A stretch of DNA of 64,000 nt from an uncultured Prevotellaceae bacterium (GCA_900319385.1 ONOG01000003.1:1-64000), one strand, 5' to 3'; positions 24,408 to 35,015 are shown, numbered from the stretch's first letter. Numbers and translations: made by a program. Notes: generated from the sequence alone by a model not told the origin.

Positions 24408-27400
24408 TTACTTGACGAAGATCTTCTTGCCGTTCACGATGTAGAAGCCACGCTGGGTGGGCATGCCCTTGAGGCGGATACCCGTCAGCGTATAGACGTC
24501 CGTACGGCCAGCCTTCACGTCGGCAGCGAGGTCGTCGATGGCATCAGCCTCTTCGGCCAGAGTGGTGAAGAAGACGCTGTTCGTGCCTTCAATCTTGACA
24601 GGATCACTCTCGCTTGTGTTGAAGAAGGCACCGACGCGCACTTCATACCTCGTTTCGGGCTGCAGGTCTGTCAGGGTGCAAGGAGCTTCTTCATAGTCGT
24701 ACAGATAAGCCCATTCGTTTTCAGACACTTCTTTGTAGATAGCGACATCGTCGAGGTTGAGGCGGAACTGATCGGTCACGTCGTAGTGGCGGAAGGCCAC
24801 GTAACCCTCCTGACCGGCGTATTCGCTCAGGTCAACAACCTGCTCCACATATTCAGCGGTAGCAACGGTGCGGGGAAGTACTTCGGTGAAGTCGGCAATC
24901 TCTGTACCCGTGGTCGAGATATAGATGGCATAGGGTTCGGAACTCCAATCAGGATCTTGGCCTCTGAACCAGGCGTGCAGGGTGCCATCGAGCGGAACCT
25001 TCGGTGTGATAAGCCAGTTGTCCGGTGTCAATGGCTCGCCATAATAGCTGGCCGAGGTGGCGACAGCAATGCCAGAATGTGCTCTCTCCCCACTATTAAC
25101 AATATACCAACTATTACCGTCGCCATCAGCATCGATGGTGGTCCATCCTTCGGGCAGATCGTACGTATAGTCACTTCCTTCGGGGATAACGCCCTCGAAA
25201 TCCTCAAAGAGGACGATTGGGTCTTCGCCAGCGACACGGTATTGCACAAAGTAATTTTCGGCTTTGCTGTTCTTCCAGTTGACGGTAGCAGCATCGGCCG
25301 TGATGTTGCTTACAGTAATCTGGGTGGGCAGGCTGAAGAAGTCGCCTGTGGTGAAGGAGACGATGTTGCTCCAGTCACTCACGAATCCATGGTAGAAGCC
25401 CTGCACCTGAACCTCGTAGTCGGTCTCGGCCTCCAGTTCGGTGAGTTCGGCGGTTGTTTCACTGGCGTCAACCTCAACCCATTCGCCTGCAGGTGTTCCA
25501 TAATCCTCGTAGGTGGTGATGCTCACGTCGTCGAGGTAGATGTGCAACTGGTCGGTAACGAAAGAGTGGCGGAAAGCCACATAGCCTTCCTGACCGGCAA
25601 AACTGTGCAGATCGACGGTATACTCCGTCCTGGAGGTTGGAGGGGTAATCGGTTCGAGCACCTCTACGAAATCTTCCACGTCGGTACCCGTAGTGGATAC
25701 GTAAACCGCCATCATGTCTGGATAGTTAGAAGAAGAATTTTTTGCCTTGAACTTCAAGAGGCCATCGAGTTGTACCTTCGGGGTGATGAGCCAGTTGTCG
25801 GGAGAGAGGGCGACGCCACCTTTGAAACTATCAGAAACCATAGTACCATCTACTGAGGCTCCCCAGTTATACCCGTCTCCGTCGGCATCGATTGCTGTCC
25901 ATCCTTCAGGCAGAGAACCTTCTGACAGACCGTCAAAGTTTTCACTAAAGGCAACAGTTTCTTCGCCACTTGGATCGACGCCCTTAGTACGATAGCGCAG
26001 TTTGTACTGCTCTATTGCCTCGTCACCGGTCCAAGTGACTACAGCGCTCTCGCTGTCGATGTCGCTGACAGCCACATCCGTAGGAGTCGGCACTTTTTGG
26101 GTTGTAATAAATCCAGGATAAACCCAACTGCTGACACCGTCTTCATAGAGGGTGCGGAAGTATAAATAATAATCAGTTTGGGGTTCGCCATCGGTGAAAT
26201 AGAAGTAAGGTTCAACGGTGGCGACGGCGGATTCTGCATTTTCTTCTATCTGCGCATCGGTCAAAGAAGTGGTTGATACGATATATTCGTAACCCGTCGC
26301 ATTGGCGTTCTCGTCCCATATAACGCCAAATGACGTAAAGGTCACGTCACCAAAATATTCAAAATTCTTGGGTGTGGGGAACTGTTCAGGGGTTTTGAAG
26401 TTTGAGGTAAAGAATTCACTGACTCCATCTTCATAGACGGCACGCAAAAAGACGTAATAAGTCGTGTATTCTTCCAAATCGGTGAGAATATATTCGGGTT
26501 CATCAACAGGAACGAGCAAGCCTTCAAGTTCGGAACCATCCACTGTTGAAGTTGTGCTGATATAAATCTGCCAGCCTGTTTCATCACCGTTTGCTTTCCA
26601 AGTCAGTTTAGCGCCGTTATAAGTTAGATCTGTGACAGCAAAATCGGACGGCTTGGGGAAGATTTTAAGCGTTGTAAAGGTGACAGGCTCCGTCCATTCG
26701 GATTCCATATCTCCATAGATAGCCTGAACCTGTACCTCATACTGTACATTGGTCTCCAGACCTATCAGCTCGATAGACTTCTCGGTCGTGGAAGTCTGTA
26801 TCCATTCGCCTTCACCTGAGCGATAGCGCACAATGAAAGCGTCGGCTTCACCCTGCCAACTGATGGTGGCACCATCGGTTGTGATGTCCGTAGCCGTGAC
26901 ATCGGTCGGGGCAGAAGTGCTCATTTCGAGGGTCGTGAACTGAACAACCGCATCCGCCCAAGACGTTGTGGTTTCCCCTGTCACGCCCTGAACCTGCACA
27001 TCGTAAGTGGTTTCTGGATTGAGACCTGTCAGAATGAGGGAATTCTCTGTAGTGGTCGTCTCAACCCATTCGCCTGCAGGAACAGGCTCGCCAAAGAGGC
27101 CAAAGTTGTCGATGAGCAAGTAAAAACAATCTTTGCTGACGTGATGGATGGCGATGTAGCCTTCCTGACCTTCGTAGGCACTCAGGTCGATGCTGACTTC
27201 ATTCCAACCGCCTGCACCTACAGCCATCTCACGCAAGGTGCTGGTAAAGCTTTCCTTCTCTTTGGTGGTAGTTGAGAGCAGTACTTCGTAGGAGTCGGGA
27301 TACGATGTATCAACAAACTCCGAGAACTTGAGGGTGCCACCCAGAGCCAACTTGGGGCTGACCAACCAGTTGTCAACATCTAATGCTCCAGTGGTAGAAT

Positions 27401-28403
27401 CATAACTCTTGGAATAAAACACTTTGCCATATTCTTCACCGGAGGAAACAATTTCCCAACCATCACCTTCATTTTCAGTATAGCTGGTCCAGCCTTCAAT
27501 ATCGCCCTCGAAGTCCTGGAAGTAAGTAGCGTTTGGGTCGTATGCCGTGCGATAGCGCACATTGAAACTATCGTAGGTATCACTCCACGAAACGGTTGCT
27601 CGGCTGCTTGTGACATCGGTAACCTGAAGGTTTGTGACAGGAGCCACCTCGTCGATAATCGCAAAGTCGTCGATGACAAGCATAAACTCGTCGGAGACAT
27701 TGAAGTGACGGATGGCGATGTAGCCCTCCTGACCTGCGTATGCACTGAGGTCGGCAATATATTCCACATAAGCGCCTGTAGCAACAAACTCACCGCTGGC
27801 CGGGGCAATCTGCACGAAGTCAGCCACGTCGGTGTTGCCGGCTACCGAGACATAGAAGGCAAAGTGCTCGGCACAATAGTTCGCATCCTGTCCGATGGCC
27901 CAGACCCTCAGCGTTCCGCCCAAGGCCACCTTCGGCGTGATGAGCCAGTTGTCAGGGGTGAGAGGAATGCCACTATCATTACTGTAACTCTCAGAATAGA
28001 GCGTCACGTCGCCCGAGTGAGTAGTATGGTTACCAGTGCCCGTGTTAACGTGCGACGACCAGTTGAATCCGTCACCGTCGGCATCGATGGCAGTCCAGCC
28101 TTCGGGCAGTTCACCATCCGTGGTGATTCCTTCGAAATCCTCAAAGAAAGTGGCACCTTCGGGAGCCTTGCGCACGGCGCGAGCCTTGGCACGACGATCA
28201 GCCATCTTCTTAGCCGAAATCTTCGATGCCTTGGGGTCACTCTTCTGGAACTTGCGCGCCGTAAAGCCTACGTCCTTACTGAGCGCAGAAACCTTTGACT
28301 TCGTAGCACTCAACTCCTGTGCCTGCACAGAGAGCGTGCCGAAAGTCACAGCCAGCAGCAAAAGGAATGCTGCGCGGCGGAATCGTGCAATGATTTCTTT
28401 CAT
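24408..28403 (-). CDS. Large surface adhesin with fibronectin-III and cleaved-adhesin domains, T9SS cargo
   Basis: A 1331-residue secreted protein with a signal peptide (ends SVQAQ). Four cleaved-adhesin/choice-of-anchor-J-like domains recur, each starting FxEDFEG or FSENFDG, with TPDNWLITPKV in the middle and QEGYVAFRH near the end. They start at about residues 82, 293, 815 and 1075. Fibronectin-III domains (WxxxADAFIVRYR, ETTYDVQVQG) lie between them, giving a fibre-like array. The C-terminus GFYIVNGKKIFVK is the sorting-domain type of Prevotella T9SS cargo, shared with the C10 protease at 54.3 kb. The adhesin domains resemble the hemagglutinin regions of gingipains. A role in binding glycans or proteins is inferred. 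Confidence 0.85.
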   Translation of the reverse strand: MKEIIARFRRAAFLLLLAVTFGTLSVQAQELSATKSKVSALSKDVGFTARKFQKSDPKASKISAKKMADRRAKARAVRKAPEGATFFEDFEGITTDGELPEGWTAIDADGDGFNWSSHVNTGTGNHTTHSGDVTLYSESYSNDSGIPLTPDNWLITPKVALGGTLRVWAIGQDANYCAEHFAFYVSVAGNTDVADFVQIAPASGEFVATGAYVEYIADLSAYAGQEGYIAIRHFNVSDEFMLVIDDFAIIDEVAPVTNLQVTDVTSSRATVSWSDTYDSFNVRYRTAYDPNATYFQDFEGDIEGWTSYTENEGDGWEIVSSGEEYGKVFYSKSYDSTTGALDVDNWLVSPKLALGGTLKFSEFVDTSYPDSYEVLLSTTTKEKESFTSTLREMAVGAGGWNEVSIDLSAYEGQEGYIAIHHVSKDCFYLLIDNFGLFGEPVPAGEWVETTTTENSLILTGLNPETTYDVQVQGVTGETTTSWADAVVQFTTLEMSTSAPTDVTATDITTDGATISWQGEADAFIVRYRSGEGEWIQTSTTEKSIELIGLETNVQYEVQVQAIYGDMESEWTEPVTFTTLKIFPKPSDFAVTDLTYNGAKLTWKANGDETGWQIYISTTSTVDGSELEGLLVPVDEPEYILTDLEEYTTYYVFLRAVYEDGVSEFFTSNFKTPEQFPTPKNFEYFGDVTFTSFGVIWDENANATGYEYIVSTTSLTDAQIEENAESAVATVEPYFYFTDGEPQTDYYLYFRTLYEDGVSSWVYPGFITTQKVPTPTDVAVSDIDSESAVVTWTGDEAIEQYKLRYRTKGVDPSGEETVAFSENFDGLSEGSLPEGWTAIDADGDGYNWGASVDGTMVSDSFKGGVALSPDNWLITPKVQLDGLLKFKAKNSSSNYPDMMAVYVSTTGTDVEDFVEVLEPITPPTSRTEYTVDLHSFAGQEGYVAFRHSFVTDQLHIYLDDVSITTYEDYGTPAGEWVEVDASETTAELTELEAETDYEVQVQGFYHGFVSDWSNIVSFTTGDFFSLPTQITVSNITADAATVNWKNSKAENYFVQYRVAGEDPIVLFEDFEGVIPEGSDYTYDLPEGWTTIDADGDGNSWYIVNSGERAHSGIAVATSASYYGEPLTPDNWLITPKVPLDGTLHAWFRGQDPDWSSEPYAIYISTTGTEIADFTEVLPRTVATAEYVEQVVDLSEYAGQEGYVAFRHYDVTDQFRLNLDDVAIYKEVSENEWAYLYDYEEAPCTLTDLQPETRYEVRVGAFFNTSESDPVKIEGTNSVFFTTLAEEADAIDDLAADVKAGRTDVYTLTGIRLKGMPTQRGFYIVNGKKIFVK

Positions 28404-28476
28404 TTTGTTTGTTTTTTTAATGAATAAATAAGTAAACTAACACAAAAAACCGCTATTTGGTTTGAGTTTCACACCG

Positions 28477-28506
28477 CAAAGATATAACTATTATGCATAC
28501 CACAAA
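28477..28506 (-). promoter_or_regulatory. Promoter of the adhesin gene
   Basis: On the minus strand: TTTG (28503-28506), an 18-bp spacer, TATCTTTG (28477-28484), giving a leader of roughly 65 nt. Confidence 0.7.
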
Positions 28507-28816
28507 AGAAAATCATGCACAAATTTACACAAAAAGTGCAAAAAGATAATGAAATCAGAAAAAAAAGGACAAACATTGGCGGGGAACAAGCACGACAAAA
28601 TGATTTTTAATCGCCTGTGCTCTGTAAAAAACGAATCTCCCGTCGCCATGTCATTCTAAGCCACTGGTGAAGCAAAACCCAGAAATCCCGATTACGGCAT
28701 TACCAGACGCCAATATGTTCATCATGCTATTGATGGTATAAAATATTCACACACACGGTGTCACAACTCCCGAAACTTAAATGAGAATATATTTATGTCA
28801 TGGATGACTTCTGCAT

Positions 28817-29000
28817 GGTGGACAGTTTAATTTTACTTGGTGGGCACAAAATACTCGGTCGGTGGGCAGAAGATTCTCCGACAAGGCGCAGACAAAAGTC
28901 AAAATATCAGTGGTGTTTTTACAAATTCCATTGATATTTTTGAAAATTCCATTGATATTTTTACAAATTTCAATGATATTCTGACTTTTATCGGAACAGC
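28817..29000. repeat. Palindromic 21-bp-spaced repeat element, copy A
   Basis: Four CANTG-centred dyads at 28908, 28929, 28950 and 28971, exactly 21 bp apart. The ends are inverted repeats (AAAAGTCAAAATATCA on the left, one mismatch to the right end). On the left a GGTGGRCAS array starts at 28817, 28839 and 28861 with 22-bp spacing and runs into GGCGCAGACAAAAGTC. Confidence 0.88.
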
Positions 29001-29138
29001 TGCTGAGATTGGAGCGCAGCAAGAGCGTGTTGACGACGCACACGGGCTGAAAACACAGCGCAGCATGCCGTCAACGGAAGCACAGCCAAAAAATATCAAA
29101 AAGTGACATATCCACCAATAAAACACTGATATAAACCA

Positions 29139-29168
29139 TTGGAGTTCAAGAAAAAGTTTGTATCTTTG
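29139..29168 (+). promoter_or_regulatory. Promoter of the RND efflux operon
   Basis: TTGG (29139-29142), an 18-bp spacer, then TATCTTTG (29161-29168). The leader of about 160 nt contains AAAAGTG and AAGTACGA repeats. Confidence 0.6.
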
Positions 29169-29336
29169 CACCCACCGCAGAAAAGTGAAAAGTGAAGAGA
29201 AGTACAAAGTACGAAGTACGAAGTACAACGAAGTGAAAGGTAAAAACTTAAAAACCTAAAAACGCAGAAACTCAAAAACTTATCGGTGGAAGTAAAAGTA
29301 AACAAGTAAAAAGAATATTATTCCCTTAACAGAAAA

Positions 29337-30404
29337 ATGAAACAGACAACGACTCTCCTGATGCTGCTCGCACTGCTGCTCACAGCGTGCAGCCAGAAGA
29401 AACAGACGGACAACGACGTCCAGTATGTGAAGACTGCGAAAGCCCAGCGTCTGGGCGATGCAGCCGAAATGAGCTATCCTGGCCGCACGAAAGCCAACGA
29501 AGAAGTGAACGCAGCGTTCCGCGTGAGTGGCACCATACAGCGTGTGATGGTGAAAGAAGGCGACTATGTCAGGAAAGGACAGGTGATTGCCCAGATGGAT
29601 CCGCGCGACTATCAGGTGCAGCTGCAGGCTACACAGGCCGAATATGCACAAGTGAAGGCAGAGGCCGAACGCGTGATGGCGGTCTTTGAAGAGGGCAGCA
29701 CGACGGCAGCAGCCAACGACCGCGCTCGCTATGGCCTGCAACAGATTACGCAAAAGCTGGCCAACCATCGCAACCAGCTGGCCGACACCCGACTGGTGTC
29801 GCCCGTCAGCGGATATGTGCAGCAGAAGTTTCACGAGAGCGGCGAGACGGTGAGCGCCGGTATGCCCATCGTTCGCCTGATGGGCGGCACGGACGTGGAA
29901 ATCGAAATCCACGTTCCGGCGTCGGACTATGCCCGCCAGGAGCAGTTCAGCAGCGCGACCTGCTCGTTCGAGGTGCTGCCCGGCGAGACGTTCCCGCTGC
30001 GCGTGGTGAGCATGAGCAAGGAGGCCAATGCCAGCCAGCTCTACACCCTGCGACTGGGTTTCAAGGGCGACTACGACCACTCACGCATCACTCCGGGCAT
30101 GTCAACCATGGTCTATGCAACCTTCCATCAGCCGAACGAGCGCAACATCGTCAAGGTGCCCTCGACAGCCATCCTCCACAAGAACGACCGGACGACAGTG
30201 TTTGTGGTCAACAAACAGAACTCGACCGTCGAGCAGCGCGACGTCGAACTGGGCGCGCTGGACCTCGACGGAAACATCCAGGTGGTGAAGGGCCTGAAGC
30301 CCGACGAGACCGTCGTGACAGCCGGTGTGCGCTACCTGACCCACGGACAGCGCGTCAAGGAAATCGAACCGACGTCGAAGGCTAACGTGGGAGGTCTTTT
30401 GTGA
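29337..30404 (+). CDS. RND efflux periplasmic adaptor lipoprotein
   Basis: Membrane-fusion protein of a tripartite pump, linking the inner-membrane RND permease to a TolC channel. The lipobox LLTACS places the lipidated Cys at residue 18. A biotinyl-lipoyl half (GTIQRVMVKEGDYVRKGQVI) is followed by a helical hairpin (about 95-140) and the second lipoyl half (DTRLVSPVSGYVQQKFHESG). A beta-barrel and a membrane-proximal domain follow. The 355 residues fit the HlyD/AcrA family. It is first in an operon with the permease and TolC genes. An AAAAGTG tract fills the 41 bp to the permease start. Confidence 0.94.
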   Translation: MKQTTTLLMLLALLLTACSQKKQTDNDVQYVKTAKAQRLGDAAEMSYPGRTKANEEVNAAFRVSGTIQRVMVKEGDYVRKGQVIAQMDPRDYQVQLQATQAEYAQVKAEAERVMAVFEEGSTTAAANDRARYGLQQITQKLANHRNQLADTRLVSPVSGYVQQKFHESGETVSAGMPIVRLMGGTDVEIEIHVPASDYARQEQFSSATCSFEVLPGETFPLRVVSMSKEANASQLYTLRLGFKGDYDHSRITPGMSTMVYATFHQPNERNIVKVPSTAILHKNDRTTVFVVNKQNSTVEQRDVELGALDLDGNIQVVKGLKPDETVVTAGVRYLTHGQRVKEIEPTSKANVGGLL

Positions 30405-30445
30405 AAAGTGAAAAGTGAAGAGTGAAAAGTGAAAAGTGAAGAATC

Positions 30446-33400
30446 ATGAAGTTCGATTTGTCAAGCTGGGCACTGGACAACCAGAAACTGATCAGTTTCC
30501 TGGTTGCGATCCTCGTTGTGGGCGGCGTACTCAGCTATTACGATATGCCCAAACTGGAAGATCCTGCGCTGAAAGTGAAGCAGGCGATGGTCGTCACCAC
30601 CTACCCGGGTGCTTCGGCCCACGAAGTGGAACTCGAAGTGACGGACAAGCTGGAGAAGGCTATTCGGGAAATGTCCAGTGTAGATAACGTTCAGAGCCAG
30701 TCGATGGCCGACCTGAGCATCATCACGGTCGAGCTGATGACCACCGTACCCGTCGATCAGGTGGAACAGGAGTGGGACATGCTGCGCCGCAAGGTGGATA
30801 ACACGACGGCATCGCTGCCCTCGGGTGCCTCGACGCCCCAGGTTCGCGACGACTTCGGCGACGTCTATGGCATGTTCTACGCCGTCACGGGCGACGGCAT
30901 CGACGACCGTGAGCTCAGCGACTATGCCGAACTGGTGAAGCGAAACGTGGCCGACATCGAAGGTGTGTCGCGTGTCGATATCTACGGCAAGCGCCCGGAA
31001 TGCATCTACATCGAGATGCGTCAGGACAAAATGGCGAACCTGGGCGTCATGCCGGTCGAGGTGCTCCAGACACTGAACGACCAGAACAAAGCCACCTATG
31101 CCGGCTACTACGACAACGGCAACCACCGCGTGCGTGTCACCGTGAGCGACAAGTTCAACAACGTGGCCGACATCGCCGAAATGATTATCCAGGGACACGA
31201 CGAGGAACAGCTGCGCATCAGCGACATCGCACGTGTCTATAAGGGCTATGCCGAACCCACGCGCAACGCCATGAAGCGCGACGGGCAGCGTGCCCTGGGC
31301 CTCTCGGTGGCGTGCATCCCGTCGTACGACGTGACGAAGGTGGGACGCAAAGTGAGTGACAAGATCGAAGAACTGGAACGCACGATGCCGGCTGGTGTCC
31401 GTTTCGAGAAAGTGTTCTACCAACCGACCCTCGTCAACAACGCGCTCAATACGTTCCTCATCAACCTGCTCGAGTCGGTCATCATCGTCGTCGTCGTGCT
31501 CATCTTCACCATGGGATGGAAGTCGGGCCTCATGATCGGCATGAGCCTCGTGGTCATCGTCCTCGGCAGCCTGCTCGTGCTCGGTGGATTCGACGGCACG
31601 CTTCAGCGCGTCAGCCTCGCCTCGTTCATCCTCGCCATGGGTATGCTCGTCGATAACGCCATCGTCATCGTCGATGGCATCCTCATCGACCTCAAGCAGG
31701 GAAAGCCGCATCGCGAGGCACTCACCAACATCGGACGCAAGACCGCCATGCCCCTGCTCGGCGCCACACTCATCGCCATCCTCGCTTTCTGGCCCATCTT
31801 CATGAGCCCCGACAATGCCGGCGTCTATGTCCACGACCTGTTCATCGTCGTCGCTGTGTCGCTCATGCTGTCGTGGATTCTCGCCCTGACCCACGTGCCT
31901 CTCATGGCAAAACGTATGCTCAAGGCACCGAAGAAACAGGCAAACGACGCTGAAGGCGACGAAGAACTGTACAAAGGATGGAGCTACACACTGCTGGAGG
32001 GTGTGCTCAACTTCGGCATGAAGAACCGCAAGTCGATGGTCGTCATCGCCATCGTGCTCGTGGGACTCAGCGCCTTCTGCTACCGTTTCCTCAACCAAGC
32101 CTTCTTCCCCGACATGGAGTACGACCAGCTGTATATGGAGTACAAACTGCCCGAAGGCACGAACTACACACAGGTGGAGAAAGATTTGCAGGAAATCTCG
32201 GCCTACCTCAAGACCCGCGACGAGGTGACGCACATCACCACCAGCCTCGGAGGCACGCCGAGCCGATACAACCTCGTGCGCTCCATCGCCCTACCCTCGC
32301 TGGCCTACGGCGAACTCATCATCGACTTCAAGTCGCCCAGCGCACTGGTGAAGAACATCGACGACATCCAGGCAGAGCTGAACCGGCGCTACCCCGATGC
32401 CTACATCAAGCTCAAGCGCTACAACCTGATGTTCAAGAAATATCCCATCGAACTCTGTTTCAACGGACCCGACCCCGCCGTGCTGCACCAACTCACTGAC
32501 TCTGCCCTGCAGATCATCGAACGCAGCGACAAAGTCTATCTGCCAACCACCGACTGGGAGCCGCAAGTTCCTGTGCTGACCATCGACTACGACCAGCCCG
32601 CCGCACGCACCTCAGGCCTCTCTCGCAGCGACGTCGGACTTTCGGTCCTGACCTACACGGGCGGAATCCCCATCGGAACATTCTACGACGGAATCCACAC
32701 CGAAAACATATTCCTCAAAGCCACCGATGCCAACGGCAACGACATTGAGCGCCTCGACAATGTCGGCGTGTTCGGACTCGTGCCCAACATCGCCGGCCTC
32801 GTTGACCGCACGACTATCCAACAACTGATGACGGGACGTCTGACCAAGAACGACCTGATCGAAAAACTCACCCAGACGACTCCGCTCAAGCAGGTGGCGT
32901 CGAGCATCGACATCACGTGGGAAGAACCCGTCGTCATGCGCTACAACGGCCAACGACAACAGCGCGTTCAGTGCTCGCCACGGCCTGGTGTCGGCACCGA
33001 AGCTGCCCGCAAGGCGATCGCTGAGGAGGTGGAAAAGATGGAACTGCCAGCCGGATACAGCATCACGTGGCAGGGCGAAAAGAAGGCCAGCGACCAGTCG
33101 ATGAAGTACCTCTTCAACAGCTTCCCCCTCGCCATCATCCTCATGATCAGCATCCTCATCATGCTGTTCAAGGACTATAAGAAGCCAGCCATCATCTTCT
33201 GCTGCATCCCGCTCATCCTTGTCGGCGTCATTCCCACCGTCCTCATCACCGGAAAACCCTTCGGATTCGTCGCCATCGTCGGTGTGCTGGGCCTCATAGG
33301 CATGATGATCAAGAACGGCATCGTGCTCATGGACGAAATCAACCTCGAGATAGAAAGTGGCATCAAGCCACGGCAGGCCCTCATACAGAGCAGCAAATCG

Positions 33401-33577
33401 CGTCTGCGTCCCGTCATGATGGCGTCGCTCACCACCATTCTCGGCATGATTCCGCTCGTGCCCGACGCAATGTTCGGCAGTCTCGCCGTCACCATCATGG
33501 GCGGTCTGTTCGTCGGCACCCTCATCACGCTGGTCTTCATCCCCGTACTCTACGGTATGTTCTTCAAAATCAAGTAA
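30446..33577 (+). CDS. RND efflux permease (HAE-type)
   Basis: Inner-membrane proton-driven exporter of 1043 residues. Two homologous halves each have one TM plus a large periplasmic loop plus five TMs. The first half contains the conserved GMLVDNAIVIVDGILID in TM4 and the second half GVLGLIGMMIKNGIVLMDEI. The permease length matches the AcrB/MexB superfamily, and the Asp in TM4 needed for proton relay is present. The substrate (drug, bile salt or other) cannot be read from sequence. TolC follows after 3 bp. Confidence 0.94.
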   Translation: MKFDLSSWALDNQKLISFLVAILVVGGVLSYYDMPKLEDPALKVKQAMVVTTYPGASAHEVELEVTDKLEKAIREMSSVDNVQSQSMADLSIITVELMTTVPVDQVEQEWDMLRRKVDNTTASLPSGASTPQVRDDFGDVYGMFYAVTGDGIDDRELSDYAELVKRNVADIEGVSRVDIYGKRPECIYIEMRQDKMANLGVMPVEVLQTLNDQNKATYAGYYDNGNHRVRVTVSDKFNNVADIAEMIIQGHDEEQLRISDIARVYKGYAEPTRNAMKRDGQRALGLSVACIPSYDVTKVGRKVSDKIEELERTMPAGVRFEKVFYQPTLVNNALNTFLINLLESVIIVVVVLIFTMGWKSGLMIGMSLVVIVLGSLLVLGGFDGTLQRVSLASFILAMGMLVDNAIVIVDGILIDLKQGKPHREALTNIGRKTAMPLLGATLIAILAFWPIFMSPDNAGVYVHDLFIVVAVSLMLSWILALTHVPLMAKRMLKAPKKQANDAEGDEELYKGWSYTLLEGVLNFGMKNRKSMVVIAIVLVGLSAFCYRFLNQAFFPDMEYDQLYMEYKLPEGTNYTQVEKDLQEISAYLKTRDEVTHITTSLGGTPSRYNLVRSIALPSLAYGELIIDFKSPSALVKNIDDIQAELNRRYPDAYIKLKRYNLMFKKYPIELCFNGPDPAVLHQLTDSALQIIERSDKVYLPTTDWEPQVPVLTIDYDQPAARTSGLSRSDVGLSVLTYTGGIPIGTFYDGIHTENIFLKATDANGNDIERLDNVGVFGLVPNIAGLVDRTTIQQLMTGRLTKNDLIEKLTQTTPLKQVASSIDITWEEPVVMRYNGQRQQRVQCSPRPGVGTEAARKAIAEEVEKMELPAGYSITWQGEKKASDQSMKYLFNSFPLAIILMISILIMLFKDYKKPAIIFCCIPLILVGVIPTVLITGKPFGFVAIVGVLGLIGMMIKNGIVLMDEINLEIESGIKPRQALIQSSKSRLRPVMMASLTTILGMIPLVPDAMFGSLAVTIMGGLFVGTLITLVFIPVLYGMFFKIK

Positions 33578-33580
33578 ATT

Positions 33581-34972
33581 ATGAAACTCACAAGAATATT
33601 CCTCTCTGTGCTCTGCGCTGCAACGTCGTTGCAGCTCACGGCACAAGAAATCAGCCTTGAACAGGCACGCAACCTTGCCCTCGAGCACAACCGCGACATC
33701 CACAAGTCGCAGCTCACCCTCGAACAGACGGGCCACGATGTGAAGGCGTACCGCACCAACTTCTACCCTCGCATCAGCCTCATCGCCGCCGACTTCTACT
33801 CCACAGCCAAGGGCGACATGACACTCACCGGCGGCAACCTGCCGATCTATGTCATGAACCCCGCCACCGGCACCTACGTGCCCAACGTCACAGTCAACGC
33901 CGACGGGTCGTACACACTCAACCAGTACGCCATGTTCCCCGACCAGACGATTGACTACAAGGTGAAGAATGTCTTTCTTGGCGGCATACAGCTGCAGCAG
34001 CCACTCTACATGGGAGGAAAGATCTCGACGGCCTACCGCATGGCAAAGATTGGGCAGCAGATGGCCGACGAGAACATAGCCCTCACCCGCGCACAGGTCA
34101 TTCTGCGCACCGACGAAGCCTACATGCAGGCCGTGCGTGCCCGCGAACTGAAACAAGTGGCAGAGAGCTATAAACAGCTGTTGCTCGAACTTCAAAAGAA
34201 TGTGGAGAGCGCAGTGCGCCACGGACTTCGCACCCGTAACGACCTGCTCAAGGTGCAGGTCAAGCTCAACGAGGCCGAACTCAACATCCAACGTGCACAG
34301 AACGGCTACCGGCTGGCTTGCATGAACCTGGGACAAATCATAGGTGCAGACGACACACCTGCGCCCTCGCAGGATGGCGACGACATTGCGACCATCGGCC
34401 ACAGCGCCCCCACTCAGAGCGGCGTCGGGGGCCGACCCGAGCACAGTATTCTCCAGCACAAAGCCGACTTGGCGGCACAGCAGGTGCGCCTCACCCGCAG
34501 CGACTACCTCCCCACCCTCGCCCTCATGGGTGGCTATACCTACGCCAATGGCGGAGAAATTGCCGGCCGCAAGTTTATAAACAACGGTTCGGCCTACGTC
34601 GGAGTGGCCTTGAAGTGGAACTTGTTCAGCTTTGGCGAGAACACACACAAGCTTCGCTCAGCCCGTGCCAAGCAACAAATTGCCGAGCTGGAGCTGCAAG
34701 ATGCCGACGAGAAGATGGACCTCGAACTGAATCAGGCCCGCAACAACTACGAGGAGGCTCAGACTGAGCTCCAGCTCAATGAGCGTGCCCTCGGGCAGGC
34801 TGAGGAAAACATGAAGATGAGCCGCGCACAGTACGACCACGGACTCGAGCCGCTCAGCGACCTGCTTGAGGCGCAATCGCTCTGGCAGCAAGCCTCGGCC
34901 AACCTGGTAGAAGCCCGTTGCCAGCTGCGCGTGGCACATACCCGCCTGCTGAAAGCCAGCGGACAACTATAA
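33581..34972 (+). CDS. TolC-family outer-membrane channel
   Basis: The outer-membrane exit duct of the pump, 463 residues with a signal peptide (ends LTAQEISLEQA). It shows the two-fold repeated helical pattern of TolC/OEP: LEQARNLALEHNRDIHKSQL at the N-terminus, a long helical pair at about 160-230 and again at about 370-460, with beta segments containing PTLALMGGYTYANGG. It is the third gene of the RND operon, 3 bp after the permease. A large hairpin follows at 35016-35102. Confidence 0.92.
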   Translation: MKLTRIFLSVLCAATSLQLTAQEISLEQARNLALEHNRDIHKSQLTLEQTGHDVKAYRTNFYPRISLIAADFYSTAKGDMTLTGGNLPIYVMNPATGTYVPNVTVNADGSYTLNQYAMFPDQTIDYKVKNVFLGGIQLQQPLYMGGKISTAYRMAKIGQQMADENIALTRAQVILRTDEAYMQAVRARELKQVAESYKQLLLELQKNVESAVRHGLRTRNDLLKVQVKLNEAELNIQRAQNGYRLACMNLGQIIGADDTPAPSQDGDDIATIGHSAPTQSGVGGRPEHSILQHKADLAAQQVRLTRSDYLPTLALMGGYTYANGGEIAGRKFINNGSAYVGVALKWNLFSFGENTHKLRSARAKQQIAELELQDADEKMDLELNQARNNYEEAQTELQLNERALGQAEENMKMSRAQYDHGLEPLSDLLEAQSLWQQASANLVEARCQLRVAHTRLLKASGQL

Positions 34973-35015
34973 ACCCGAACTGAGAGTATCAGCAAACCAC
35001 GAAGGGCACGTAATA

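Larger units (their letters stand above)
28404..29336. other. 933-bp gene-free region
   Basis: No convincing gene. It holds the adhesin promoter (28477-28506), about 300 bp of A/T-rich unremarkable sequence, repeat element copy A (28817-29000 with a possible degenerate right side to about 29090), the promoter of the RND operon (29139-29168) and tandem repeats (29181-29240). The short open frames here translate the repeat element and do not look like proteins. Confidence 0.75.

Noticed and set aside
28837..29106. Small protein genes on either strand across the palindromic element
   Set aside because: The reading frames exist only because 21-bp units keep frame. Flanking codons are not conserved between copies and no start signal is convincing.
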